From Deltaproteobacteria bacterium (lineage in GTDB: Bacteria; SZUA-79; Acidulodesulfobacterales; Acidulodesulfobacteraceae), in NCBI GenBank assembly GCA_023381755.1, contig JAMCUF010000013.1, positions 1 to 46,031 on the forward strand: 46,031 bases of DNA, given 5' to 3'. Positions 9,929-17,896 of this stretch are shown here, one piece after another. Every line of letters begins with the position of its first letter. Position 1 is the stretch's first letter. A program made the translations under genes and the position numbers. The notes under the pieces are model-generated. The model was given only the letters and a program-made list of their open reading frames with translations. It had not been told where the DNA came from and made no database searches.

Positions 9929-10405
9929 GTGTTTGAGACACCGGATATATATACTTTGGCAAGCGGGTTATCCGAAGGAACTTCAAAATTGGGGGCATTT
10001 GACATTGCGATTTTAAAAGCAGGCATCGGCAATACAAATTTAATCAAATTAAGTTCCATTCTGCCGCCAAATTCAACTTTTACAGATAAGATTATATACC
10101 CGAAGGGTGTTTTGGTTCCCGTTGCTTACGGCTATGCCGTAAGCAATAAGCGGGGGGAAACTATTTCGGCATCCGTTGCTATTGCTATATCCAAACAGGA
10201 CGGATTTGGCGTTATAATGGAATATTCCGGCGTTGCATCCGCAAAAGATGCCGAAGAAACAGTCAAAAAAATGGCGGAAGATGCCATGAATTACAGAAAT
10301 ATTGAGATTAAGGAGATAAAATCTATTGCTATAGAGCACACCGTCACGGGGGGTTGGGGCTGCGTCTTTGCCGGCGTTCCCATGTGGTATTCAAAACTTT
10401 TGTGA
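9929..10405 (+). CDS. pdaD: Pyruvoyl-dependent arginine decarboxylase
   Basis: Converts arginine to agmatine using a pyruvoyl group made by self-cleavage at a serine pair. The 158-residue protein contains IKLSSILPPNSTF, the conserved processing site (cleavage between the two Ser in the family), plus GAFDIAILKAGIGNTNL at the N-terminus and YGYAVSNKRGETISASVAI. It starts at GTG 9929 with a strong GAGGAGGA ribosome site nine bases upstream. It follows speB by 78 bases and completes the polyamine cluster. The pyruvoyl type is common in archaea and some bacteria and replaces the PLP-dependent SpeA. Confidence 0.95.
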   Translation: MFETPDIYTLASGLSEGTSKLGAFDIAILKAGIGNTNLIKLSSILPPNSTFTDKIIYPKGVLVPVAYGYAVSNKRGETISASVAIAISKQDGFGVIMEYSGVASAKDAEETVKKMAEDAMNYRNIEIKEIKSIAIEHTVTGGWGCVFAGVPMWYSKLL

Positions 10406-10463
10406 GTTTGCAGGATTATAAGTTTACAAACGGTTTTTATAAAAAAAGAGGGGTTAATTTGTA

Positions 10464-11477
10464 TTGACTAAAACCTTTGCAGTTTCAACGTCGGTCGGCT
10501 TATTATTTGTCATAGCCTTGATTTTTATCGTAGGTCCAAAAGGCATATTACAGATGATAAGCCATTTAAGTATTTTAGACTTTATGGCATTATTTTTTCT
10601 ATCCTATGCAGCGCTGTTTTTTTCGGCCCTTTCCTTTAACAATGCTCTGAATGTTTATGATGCCAAAGTAGATTTGAAAAATCTTGTAAATATCAAGTTA
10701 ATAGGCTATAGCACAAACTATATTGCTCCGTCGGGGATATTTGCCGGTTTTATCGGCGGCGATGCCGTCATGGCATTAATATTAAAAAAAAGAAGCGGAC
10801 TTGAATTCAAGAGGGGTTTTTCTGCGGGTCTCGCGGCTAAGGTACTAGAGTTTGCAGTATTTCTACTCTTTATTTACCTCGGGCTTATACTTGGTTTCAG
10901 GTATTTTTACCTGCCGCCGGAAATCTGGTTTTTTTTATTTGTTTCCGGCATATTTACCGGTGTCGTAACCCTTCTTTTTTTAATTAATCCCATTATAGAT
11001 AACAGATTTTTTACAAAAATATTGCAGTATTTGACGAGATTTAAAATCTTTAACAATGTAATATCCAGAATTTTAAAACATATAAACGATTTTGAAAAGG
11101 AGCTTCACCTGTTTTACGTAAAGGGCGTAAAGTATCTGTTTTTGAGCCTGTTTTTGAGCACTGCGGAGACCGTCGTCCTTGTTTTCCAAATATGGCTTCT
11201 CGTTCACTTTCTCGGAATTAATATGGGTTTTTCAAAGACGCTCCTTGTATTTTCCGTTTCGATGCTTGTATTTGCCTTGCCGCTCGCACCCGGTTCGGCA
11301 GGAACTTATGAGCTGTCGCAGGTCGGCCTTTTTGACATCCTGGGCTTAGGTTCGGATTTAGGCCTTACCTTCAGTCTTATAATGAGGGCGGTAAATTTGC
11401 TTATGGTTGCCATTTCTTTTTTCCTTGTTCCGCATTACGGCATACATTTTTTAAAAAAAAGCGAAGAGGATTCATGA
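10464..11477 (+). CDS. LPG-synthase-type flippase-like membrane protein (UPF0104/YbhN-like)
   Basis: A polytopic membrane protein of the lysylphosphatidylglycerol synthase transmembrane family. Members are flippase-like or move lipids and glycolipids. The 337 residues contain about seven to eight hydrophobic helices. Family motifs include NYIAPSGIFAGFIGGDAVMA (about 85-104), GLAAKVLEFAVFL and PGSAGTYELSQVGLF. There is no cytoplasmic aminoacyl-transferase domain, so it is not a full MprF. It starts at TTG 10464 after AGAGGGG. The following glycosyltransferase starts five bases after its stop, suggesting joint work on a lipid-linked glycan (inference). Confidence 0.85.
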   Translation: MTKTFAVSTSVGLLFVIALIFIVGPKGILQMISHLSILDFMALFFLSYAALFFSALSFNNALNVYDAKVDLKNLVNIKLIGYSTNYIAPSGIFAGFIGGDAVMALILKKRSGLEFKRGFSAGLAAKVLEFAVFLLFIYLGLILGFRYFYLPPEIWFFLFVSGIFTGVVTLLFLINPIIDNRFFTKILQYLTRFKIFNNVISRILKHINDFEKELHLFYVKGVKYLFLSLFLSTAETVVLVFQIWLLVHFLGINMGFSKTLLVFSVSMLVFALPLAPGSAGTYELSQVGLFDILGLGSDLGLTFSLIMRAVNLLMVAISFFLVPHYGIHFLKKSEEDS

Positions 11478-11481
11478 AAAT

Positions 11482-12558
11482 ATGAAAATATTGTTTTCGT
11501 TATGCAGTTGGGGTTTAGGACATGCCACAAGGTCTCTTCCTATCTTAAGACGGCTTGTAAAAGATTCCCACGAGGTTATAATCTACACGTCCGGAAGGAG
11601 TTTGGCCTTATTGCAATCCGAACTTAAAGACGGTGTAAGGTTTATTGCTTCGGTGCCGTATCCCTCGCCTTATTCCGATAAAATAGGTTTTGCCTTCAGA
11701 TTTATAAAAACAGCTCCAAAGATAATTAAAATTATTAAGGAAGAAAACCTTGAAGTGGCAAAGATAGCCGCGGAGAACAAAGTCGGCCTGATAATCTCGG
11801 ATTCGAGATTCGGGTCGTACTCAAAAAGCCTGCCGTCATACCTGTTATTTCACCAGTTAAGATTTATAGCTCCTTTAAGGCTTTTGCCAGCAGAAATGGT
11901 AACCGAATTCTATAATCATAATCTGCAAAATAAGTTTGAAAAAATTATCGTTCCGGATTATGCCGAAAATTCGCTTTCGGGGGATTTATCGCATAATTTA
12001 AGATATTTCAAATCTGAAAAGATCGAATATATCGGCATTCTTTCCGATTATGAGATCTTGGATGTCAAACAGGATATTGATTACCTGTTTTCTATTTCCG
12101 GTCCGGAACCTACAAGGACGGTGCTTGAAGAAAAGCTCTTTTCGCAGCTTCCTCTTTTAAACGGCAGTAAAATTGCCGTTGCACTCGGAAAACCTGGTAA
12201 GTTTACCAAAGAGGTTATCGGCAATACGGTTATATATTCCTACCTCGAAAAAGCAAGGCGGGATGAGCTTATGAATAGGGCAAGGATAGTTGTTTCAAGG
12301 TCCGGATATACGACCGTTATGGATGTTGCCGAGATTAACAGAAATGCCCTTTTTATACCTACCCCCGGACAGACGGAACAGGTTTATCTGGCAAATCATT
12401 TAGAAAAGGCCGGGTTCTTTCATTCGGTAAAGCAAAGGAAATTAAAATTGGATAAGGATACAGGAGATGCCTTTAAATATAAAGGGTATTTTCCGCCGTG
12501 GAAAACAAAAGACAGCGTGGAAAGATTTCTTAATGCCGTAGGTCTGTCAAGGCAATAG
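11482..12558 (+). CDS. GT-B glycosyltransferase (MurG/MJ1255-like)
   Basis: A cytoplasmic, membrane-associated glycosyltransferase candidate of 358 residues. The N-terminus LFSLCSWGLGHATRSLPILRR has the glycine-histidine loop typical of this GT28-related family. The C-terminal half carries ARIVVSRSGYTTVMDVAEI and FIPTPGQTEQVYLANHL, matching the sugar-nucleotide binding end of MurG-like enzymes. It is not MurG itself: sequence and context differ. It is tightly coupled to the upstream flippase-like gene and followed by a GT2 enzyme, so a glycolipid or surface glycan product is plausible. Confidence 0.85.
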   Translation: MKILFSLCSWGLGHATRSLPILRRLVKDSHEVIIYTSGRSLALLQSELKDGVRFIASVPYPSPYSDKIGFAFRFIKTAPKIIKIIKEENLEVAKIAAENKVGLIISDSRFGSYSKSLPSYLLFHQLRFIAPLRLLPAEMVTEFYNHNLQNKFEKIIVPDYAENSLSGDLSHNLRYFKSEKIEYIGILSDYEILDVKQDIDYLFSISGPEPTRTVLEEKLFSQLPLLNGSKIAVALGKPGKFTKEVIGNTVIYSYLEKARRDELMNRARIVVSRSGYTTVMDVAEINRNALFIPTPGQTEQVYLANHLEKAGFFHSVKQRKLKLDKDTGDAFKYKGYFPPWKTKDSVERFLNAVGLSRQ

Positions 12559-12613
12559 CAAATATAGCATAAATAAATAACATAATTATTCTTTAAAAAT
12601 GGAGGAAGAAATT

Positions 12614-13330
12614 GTGGTTTCGATAATTATACCTGCCCATGAAGAAGAAAAGTATATAGGAATATCCATCGAAAGGCTATTAAATCAAAACGGAGTTGTT
12701 TTTATAGGAAAGAATGAAAATCCGGCGGATTTTCCAGCTAAAGATAGGACAATTTGCGATCTTACGGTTGTCGTTACAAGCGGGCAGGATAATACCGAAG
12801 GGGTTGTTGCCAAATATCAGAAGGTAAATCTTATTTCGGGTAATTTTAGTGGCGTGTCGGAGGCAAGAAATATCGGCGCCGATGTATCGAGGGGAGATAT
12901 TTTTTTGTTTCTGGATGCCGATACGCTTTTAAACGACGGCTTTATTAAACGGCTTGACGGCTTTAAGGACAGGAGAAATTTTATCGGAACTTCAAGACTT
13001 TTACCAGATATTGACACCTTTAAAGCAAGGATTTTCATGTTTTGCAATAATATAGCCCATATAATATCGAGAACATCCATGGCTTTGATATTTTGCCACA
13101 GGGATGTGTATAAAGGGATTGGCGGTTTTGACGAAGGTATGCCGGCGGGTGAAGACCTTAAGTTTATAAGCATTGCGTTAAAAAACGGGGCACGGTTTAG
13201 ATACTTAGGGGATATTAGCGCGATAACATCTATGAGGAGATTTGAGACGAACGGCTATATTAAAACCGCGATAGAATGGATGGGAGGCTATTTCTTTAAG
13301 CCGTCCGAACATTATGATGTGGTAAGATAG
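12614..13330 (+). CDS. GT2 family glycosyltransferase
   Basis: A family 2 (GT-A) glycosyltransferase, soluble or peripheral, about 238 residues. It begins VVSIIIPAHEEEKYIG; the DxD-like motif lies in GDIFLFLDADTLLNDGFI, and CHRDVYKGIGGFDEGMPAGEDL is the acceptor-side ED motif. The track starts at ATG 12599, but GGAGGA inside that extension sits seven bases before GTG 12614, making GTG the likelier start. It follows the GT-B gene by about 55 bases. The product sugar is unknown. Confidence 0.9.
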   Translation: MVSIIIPAHEEEKYIGISIERLLNQNGVVFIGKNENPADFPAKDRTICDLTVVVTSGQDNTEGVVAKYQKVNLISGNFSGVSEARNIGADVSRGDIFLFLDADTLLNDGFIKRLDGFKDRRNFIGTSRLLPDIDTFKARIFMFCNNIAHIISRTSMALIFCHRDVYKGIGGFDEGMPAGEDLKFISIALKNGARFRYLGDISAITSMRRFETNGYIKTAIEWMGGYFFKPSEHYDVVR

Positions 13331-13447
13331 GACAACTTTTTCATTGCCAAAAAAAACGATATGGTATAACATCGTAAAGATATTTTAAAGAAAAATTAAA
13401 GTATTTTCGTTTTCGTATTTTATTTTATAAAGTAAAGAGGGCGCATT

Positions 13448-14485
13448 ATGTTTATTGACAATTTAATTGGGTTATTCAGCAACGATTTGGCGGTTGATCT
13501 TGGTACCGCAAATACGCTTATTTATGTTAAAGATAAGGGCGTTGTTTCAAACGAGCCGTCCGTTGTGGCGGTTCATATCGATTTGCATGGAGTAAGAAAG
13601 ATTCTTTCCGTGGGAAAAGACGCTAAAAAAATGCTTGGCAGAACGCCCGGAAACATTATTGCGATTAGGCCTATGAAAGACGGCGTCATTGCCGATTTTG
13701 AAGTTGTCGAGGCCATGCTTAAATATTTTATACGAAAGATTCATAACAGAAAGACCATGATAAGACCGCGGGTTATCGTAGCAATTCCCTCAGGTATTAC
13801 CGCCGTTGAAAGAAGGGCCGTCAAGGAGTCGGTTGAAGCCGCCGGGGCAAGGACTGTTTATCTTCTGGAAGAACCGGTTGCCGCAGCCGTTGGAGCGGGA
13901 CTTCCAATTACGGAAGCCGCCGGGAATATGATAGTAGATATCGGGGGCGGCACAACGGAGGTTGCGGTCATTTCTATGTCCGGCATAGTTTATGCAAAAT
14001 CATTAAGGGTTGGTGGAGATAAGATAGATGATGCTATCATACAATATGTTAAAAAAAAGTATAACCTGCTTATAGGGGATAGAACCGCCGAGCTCGTAAA
14101 AATAACGATAGGAACAGTTTATCCCGTCGAGGAAGAATCAAAAATGAGTATAAAAGGGAGGGACTTAGTTAGCGGAATACCTAAAATTGTTGAGATAATA
14201 TCATCGGAGGTATTGGAGGCAATATCGGAACCCGTGGGTCAGATAATAGATGCGATAAAAGCCACCCTTGAAAATATACCCCCTGAGCTTTCGTCGGATA
14301 TTGTGGACAGAGGGATTGTTCTTGCAGGGGGCGGAGCCCTTTTAAAAAATATCGATGTCCTTATAAGGGAACATACCGAACTTCCGGTAATAATAGCCGA
14401 TGACCCGCTTACATGCGTAGTAAGGGGTGCGGGTAAAGCATTAAGCGAAATCAATATGTTGAAAGATATAATGCTTGAGAATTAG
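13448..14485 (+). CDS. mreB: MreB rod-shape actin homologue
   Basis: Bacterial actin that organises lateral wall synthesis beneath the membrane. At 345 residues it has full family length. Actin-fold motifs are LAVDLGTANTLIYVKDKG (phosphate 1), MIVDIGGGTTEVAVISMSG (phosphate 2) and IVLAGGGALLKNIDVLI (adenosine). LLEEPVAAAVGAGLP is also characteristic. The N-terminal FIDNLIGLF is the amphipathic membrane-binding region. mreC follows two bases after the stop, and mreD overlaps mreC, forming the standard mreBCD operon. Confidence 0.97.
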   Translation: MFIDNLIGLFSNDLAVDLGTANTLIYVKDKGVVSNEPSVVAVHIDLHGVRKILSVGKDAKKMLGRTPGNIIAIRPMKDGVIADFEVVEAMLKYFIRKIHNRKTMIRPRVIVAIPSGITAVERRAVKESVEAAGARTVYLLEEPVAAAVGAGLPITEAAGNMIVDIGGGTTEVAVISMSGIVYAKSLRVGGDKIDDAIIQYVKKKYNLLIGDRTAELVKITIGTVYPVEEESKMSIKGRDLVSGIPKIVEIISSEVLEAISEPVGQIIDAIKATLENIPPELSSDIVDRGIVLAGGGALLKNIDVLIREHTELPVIIADDPLTCVVRGAGKALSEINMLKDIMLEN

Positions 14486-14487
14486 TT

Positions 14488-15312
14488 GTGGGAAAATTTT
14501 TTAAAAATGTAAAGATTAAAAAATATAAGGATGCAATAGCCCTGTTTGCAGTAATTGCAATATCCGTTTTGCTGTATATTTTATCCGTTAACGGATTTAA
14601 ATCCGGCGGTTTATTTTCTAATTTTATAAACAATTCTTTGTATAATGCATATAAAGTGGCAGACTATCCCATAGGTGTTCTTGAAAAATTATATGCGAAT
14701 TACTTAAATCTCTTATCGCTTAAAAGAGATAACTCGTTACTTAAAGCCAGAATAAAAATCATTAAGTATAAATTAGACAAATATAAGGCTTATCGGATAG
14801 AAAATGAAAAACTTAAGGCCCTTTTGTTTTTAAAGGATACTATTGCCAAAAAATCCATTCCGGCTACCGTTACGCTTCACGGAATAGAGGGCTGGTTAGA
14901 CAGCTTTTATATAAACAAAGGAAAAAAAGACGGGGTTAAAGTGGGAGAGGGGGTTATTTCCTATAGCGGAATTGTTGGAAGGGTTGTTTACGATGGGAAT
15001 AGTCGCTCCGAAGTTATTCCCGTTACTAATCCTAAATGTGTTGTTTCCGTAGTGGATGCAAATACCGGCACTCTCGGCATAGCTCAGGGGTTTGGAGACG
15101 GCTATCTTAAAATGCGCTTTGTGTTTAATTCCCAAAAAGTCAATGTAGGCGATGAAATTTTAACCTCGGGATTGGGGGGGATTTTTACTTCCGGTATAAA
15201 GGTCGGCAAGGTATTTTCGGTAAAGAAGAAAGGATACAAAATATTTCAAAGAATAACGATAGTTCCCCATAAAAACTTATTTAATGCCAAACATGTACTT
15301 GTCGAAGAATAA
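14488..15312 (+). CDS. mreC: MreC rod-shape protein
   Basis: Bitopic inner-membrane protein that links MreB/MreD to PBP2 in the periplasm. The 274 residues show one membrane helix (about 14-33, ALFAVIAISVLLYILSV), a coiled coil (about 65-100) and a beta-rich periplasmic domain with YINKGKKDGVKVGEGVIS, GIVGRVVYDG and GDEILTSGLGGIFTSGIKVG, all MreC hallmarks. It starts at GTG two bases after the mreB stop, indicating translational coupling. Confidence 0.95.
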   Translation: MGKFFKNVKIKKYKDAIALFAVIAISVLLYILSVNGFKSGGLFSNFINNSLYNAYKVADYPIGVLEKLYANYLNLLSLKRDNSLLKARIKIIKYKLDKYKAYRIENEKLKALLFLKDTIAKKSIPATVTLHGIEGWLDSFYINKGKKDGVKVGEGVISYSGIVGRVVYDGNSRSEVIPVTNPKCVVSVVDANTGTLGIAQGFGDGYLKMRFVFNSQKVNVGDEILTSGLGGIFTSGIKVGKVFSVKKKGYKIFQRITIVPHKNLFNAKHVLVEE

Positions 15313-15829
15313 TGCGGCAGAATATATTTGCATATTTTGTTTTTCCTTGTTTTTAATACTTATGTCTTTGGTGCTGAGGGGTAATTTTCATGCGACCAAT
15401 ATTCTTCCGAACATGCCCCTCATAGCATTAATATATATTTCGGCATATATAGATGTCTATCCCGGCGCCGCATTATCTTATCTGATATTTTATATTTACG
15501 GCTCTATGACGGCTTTAAATCCTGCGGTTTTCCCCCTTGCAGGGATTGTTTCTTATGCCGTTTCTTATATTTTATGGCGGAAAGTTTCATCAAAAAATGG
15601 GGTAAACGAGATTTTAATAACATTTTTGTCATCCACAATTTATTACCTTATGCTTTTTTTAATAGTTTTTTACTCTTTAGGCATGCATTTTAATTACTGG
15701 AATTTTTTTCTTTTCTACAGCCTTCCGGTATCCATAATTACTTCATTAATTTCGCCGTTGCTATTTTTTATTTTTAAAAAAATTGGTTACAAGAACTTTT
15801 TAAAAAGAAATAGAATAATTCTGGATTAG
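15284..15829 (+). CDS. mreD: MreD rod-shape membrane protein
   Basis: Small polytopic inner-membrane protein of the elongasome. The 181 residues carry about five hydrophobic helices and little else conserved; identity rests mainly on position and topology. It overlaps the end of mreC by 29 bases. ATG 15293 (MYLSKNN) is an alternative start that shortens the overlap. A string of Phe, Tyr and Ile codons makes this stretch strongly AT-rich. Confidence 0.82.
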   Translation: MPNMYLSKNNAAEYICIFCFSLFLILMSLVLRGNFHATNILPNMPLIALIYISAYIDVYPGAALSYLIFYIYGSMTALNPAVFPLAGIVSYAVSYILWRKVSSKNGVNEILITFLSSTIYYLMLFLIVFYSLGMHFNYWNFFLFYSLPVSIITSLISPLLFFIFKKIGYKNFLKRNRIILD

Positions 15830-15965
15830 CATTGCCCAATTTTTTATTTGCATAAAATTTTATTGGCATATAAAATAAGACTGTATGTAATTTATTTTAT
15901 TTTGGTAACGGCCGTAAAACCGGTAACGGATAAAAGTTTTTATTTTTAAGGGGTTTTAAAACATT

Positions 15966-17009
15966 ATGCTGGATTTTTTGAGGAGATTTTATGCCTCCAC
16001 TGTGGGCAAGATTATTACGATCCTTGTGGGGGTGCTGTTTGTTGTGGGGTTTAGTTTTCTTCCGTATATTATTGGCGGAGGCGGAGAAATTTCATCCCAG
16101 GATGTTGCCACCGTGGGCGGAAAAGGGATCTCCACGGATCAGTTTAATAGTTATTACGGGTCACTTGAAAATGAATATGAACGTTTATACGGCAATAAAT
16201 TAAACCGCAAACAGTTAAAAGAGCTAAATCTATCGGGGGCGGCGCTATCTTCGTTAATTGCCGACAAAGTCCTTGAATCCAAAACAGGCGTATTTGGAAT
16301 TTATGTCTCCGCAGGTTTTATAGCAAGAAATATCGCATTATTCCCTTCATTTCAAAAAAACGGAGAGTTTAGCAATAAACTATTTAACTCTGTTTTATTA
16401 GCTAATCACACTACCCCCGCCGACTTTGAAAAGTCATATAAATCACAAATAGCAAGGTCTTATATCAGAAGGGCAATCGAGGAATCTTTCAGTATGGCGG
16501 ATGGACAGTTTTTAGATAACTACAAAATAGACAATAAATCAGTTGCTTTCAAGATTGCGCTTTTTAAATCCCTCACGGGTGCCGGTAGTTTTCTTAAAAG
16601 GGTTATTTTATCCGATAATAATTTTAAAGGATTAGCAAAAGAATTTAAGGGAACATTGGAATCCGTTCCGTTATACTCCGAAACCGGTTTTGTTAAATCA
16701 AGTTATTTTAAAAAATACGGTTTGAATGAAAGTGTATTGAAGGCTATTTTTTCAACACCCGCCAATGTTGTGATAAGCAAGGTTTTTCCAGTAAAATCAG
16801 AATTTGCCGTGATTAAAATATCGAGTGTTTATTTTCCAAAATATATTAATGTAAATATTAATAAAAACAAAAAAAATACGATGTTGAAACAAAAGAAAGC
16901 GTACGCAATGCAAGAGGAACAGGAATTTTTATATAATTATGTAAATTATCTTGAATCTAAAGCGGATATTAAGATAAACAAAAATGCGCTGGCCGCTTTT
17001 CATTTTTAA
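15966..17009 (+). CDS. PpiD/SurA-like N-terminal chaperone, lacking a PPIase domain
   Basis: Inner-membrane anchored periplasmic folding factor candidate. MLDFLRRFYASTVGKIITIL followed by VGVLFVVGFSF matches the N-terminal anchor of PpiD (membrane helix about 15-35). VATVGGKGISTDQFNSYYGS begins the SurA-N-like helical domain. At 347 residues it is well short of the roughly 620 of E. coli PpiD, and I see no parvulin motif, so it is probably chaperone only. It lies between mreD and larE, ending five bases before larE. Confidence in the family is good; loss of catalysis is inferred. Confidence 0.75.
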   Translation: MLDFLRRFYASTVGKIITILVGVLFVVGFSFLPYIIGGGGEISSQDVATVGGKGISTDQFNSYYGSLENEYERLYGNKLNRKQLKELNLSGAALSSLIADKVLESKTGVFGIYVSAGFIARNIALFPSFQKNGEFSNKLFNSVLLANHTTPADFEKSYKSQIARSYIRRAIEESFSMADGQFLDNYKIDNKSVAFKIALFKSLTGAGSFLKRVILSDNNFKGLAKEFKGTLESVPLYSETGFVKSSYFKKYGLNESVLKAIFSTPANVVISKVFPVKSEFAVIKISSVYFPKYINVNINKNKKNTMLKQKKAYAMQEEQEFLYNYVNYLESKADIKINKNALAAFHF

Positions 17010-17014
17010 TTAAT

Positions 17015-17800
17015 ATGATAAATGTCTTAAAAAATAAGATAAACAGTCTCGAAAAAGTGATAAAAAAGGCGAAAAAGATTGCCGTTGCATTTAGCGGCGG
17101 GATAGATTCAACTTTTTTATTATTTATGTCAAAAAAGGTTCTTGGCAACAAAAATGTCATTGCCATTACCGGGAATTCCTTTGCTATGCCAGAAAAGGAG
17201 CTTAGTTTTTGCAAAGAAAGGGCAAGGGAACTTGAAATACAACATATAGTGGTCAGGACTTCAGAGTTTCTGGAAGAATCTTATATTAAAAACGACAGGA
17301 TGAGGTGTTATTTCTGCAAAATTTCGTTATTTAAAACGATAATGCCTTATATCCCCAAAACGTACAGCATAGCGGTTGGAACCAATGCGGACGACGTCTC
17401 AACGGCAAACGACAGGCCGGATATAATCGCGGAAAGAGAATTCGGTGTTTTATCCCCGTTGCAGGAGGCCTCTTTTTGCAAGTCGGATATAAGGCGGGTG
17501 TCTGAGTTTTTCGGCATAGATATTTGGGATAAGCCTCAAACGACATGCCTTGCGGTAAGAATACCTTTTGGAAGTACAATAACGCAGGATAAAATCAAAA
17601 TGATTGCCGGAGCGGAGGAAATTTTAGCGAAAAATGGTTTTAAGGAGGCTAAGGTCCGCCACTACGGTAAACTTGCCAAAATAGACGTGCCTAAGGAGCA
17701 TGTGGCATCACTTTTCGAATTAGGTTCCATCGGCAACTTAGTGAAAGAGATTAAAGGTATCGGCTTTAGATATGTTGCGATAGACCCACAAGGTTATTAA
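17015..17800 (+). CDS. larE: LarE-type ATP-dependent sulfur transferase
   Basis: PP-loop enzyme that, in the characterised family, adenylates and thiolates the pyridinium dicarboxylate precursor of the nickel-pincer cofactor. The 261 residues show IAVAFSGGIDSTFLLFMSKK (PP-loop, about 22-41), RMRCYFCKISLF with a CxxC, and QTTCLAVRIPFGSTI, where the conserved Cys matches the sacrificial or cluster-binding position. Having all three Cys points to the [4Fe-4S]-type LarE rather than the single-Cys sacrificial type (inference from the family). No larB, larC or larA is nearby. It sits in the cell-wall block between the PpiD-like gene and mrdA. Confidence 0.88.
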   Translation: MINVLKNKINSLEKVIKKAKKIAVAFSGGIDSTFLLFMSKKVLGNKNVIAITGNSFAMPEKELSFCKERARELEIQHIVVRTSEFLEESYIKNDRMRCYFCKISLFKTIMPYIPKTYSIAVGTNADDVSTANDRPDIIAEREFGVLSPLQEASFCKSDIRRVSEFFGIDIWDKPQTTCLAVRIPFGSTITQDKIKMIAGAEEILAKNGFKEAKVRHYGKLAKIDVPKEHVASLFELGSIGNLVKEIKGIGFRYVAIDPQGY

Positions 17801-17896
17801 ACATGCGATCCTGCCTTATAGAAGACAAAGAATACTTGCATCCAAATGGTTTATTCGCAATGAACCAGCAAAAATTTTATGTAATCAAAAAGGGTC

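Noticed and set aside
15903-15928. GGTAACGG direct repeat before the PpiD-like gene
   Set aside because: Two eight-base copies can arise by chance; no matching site elsewhere in the window.
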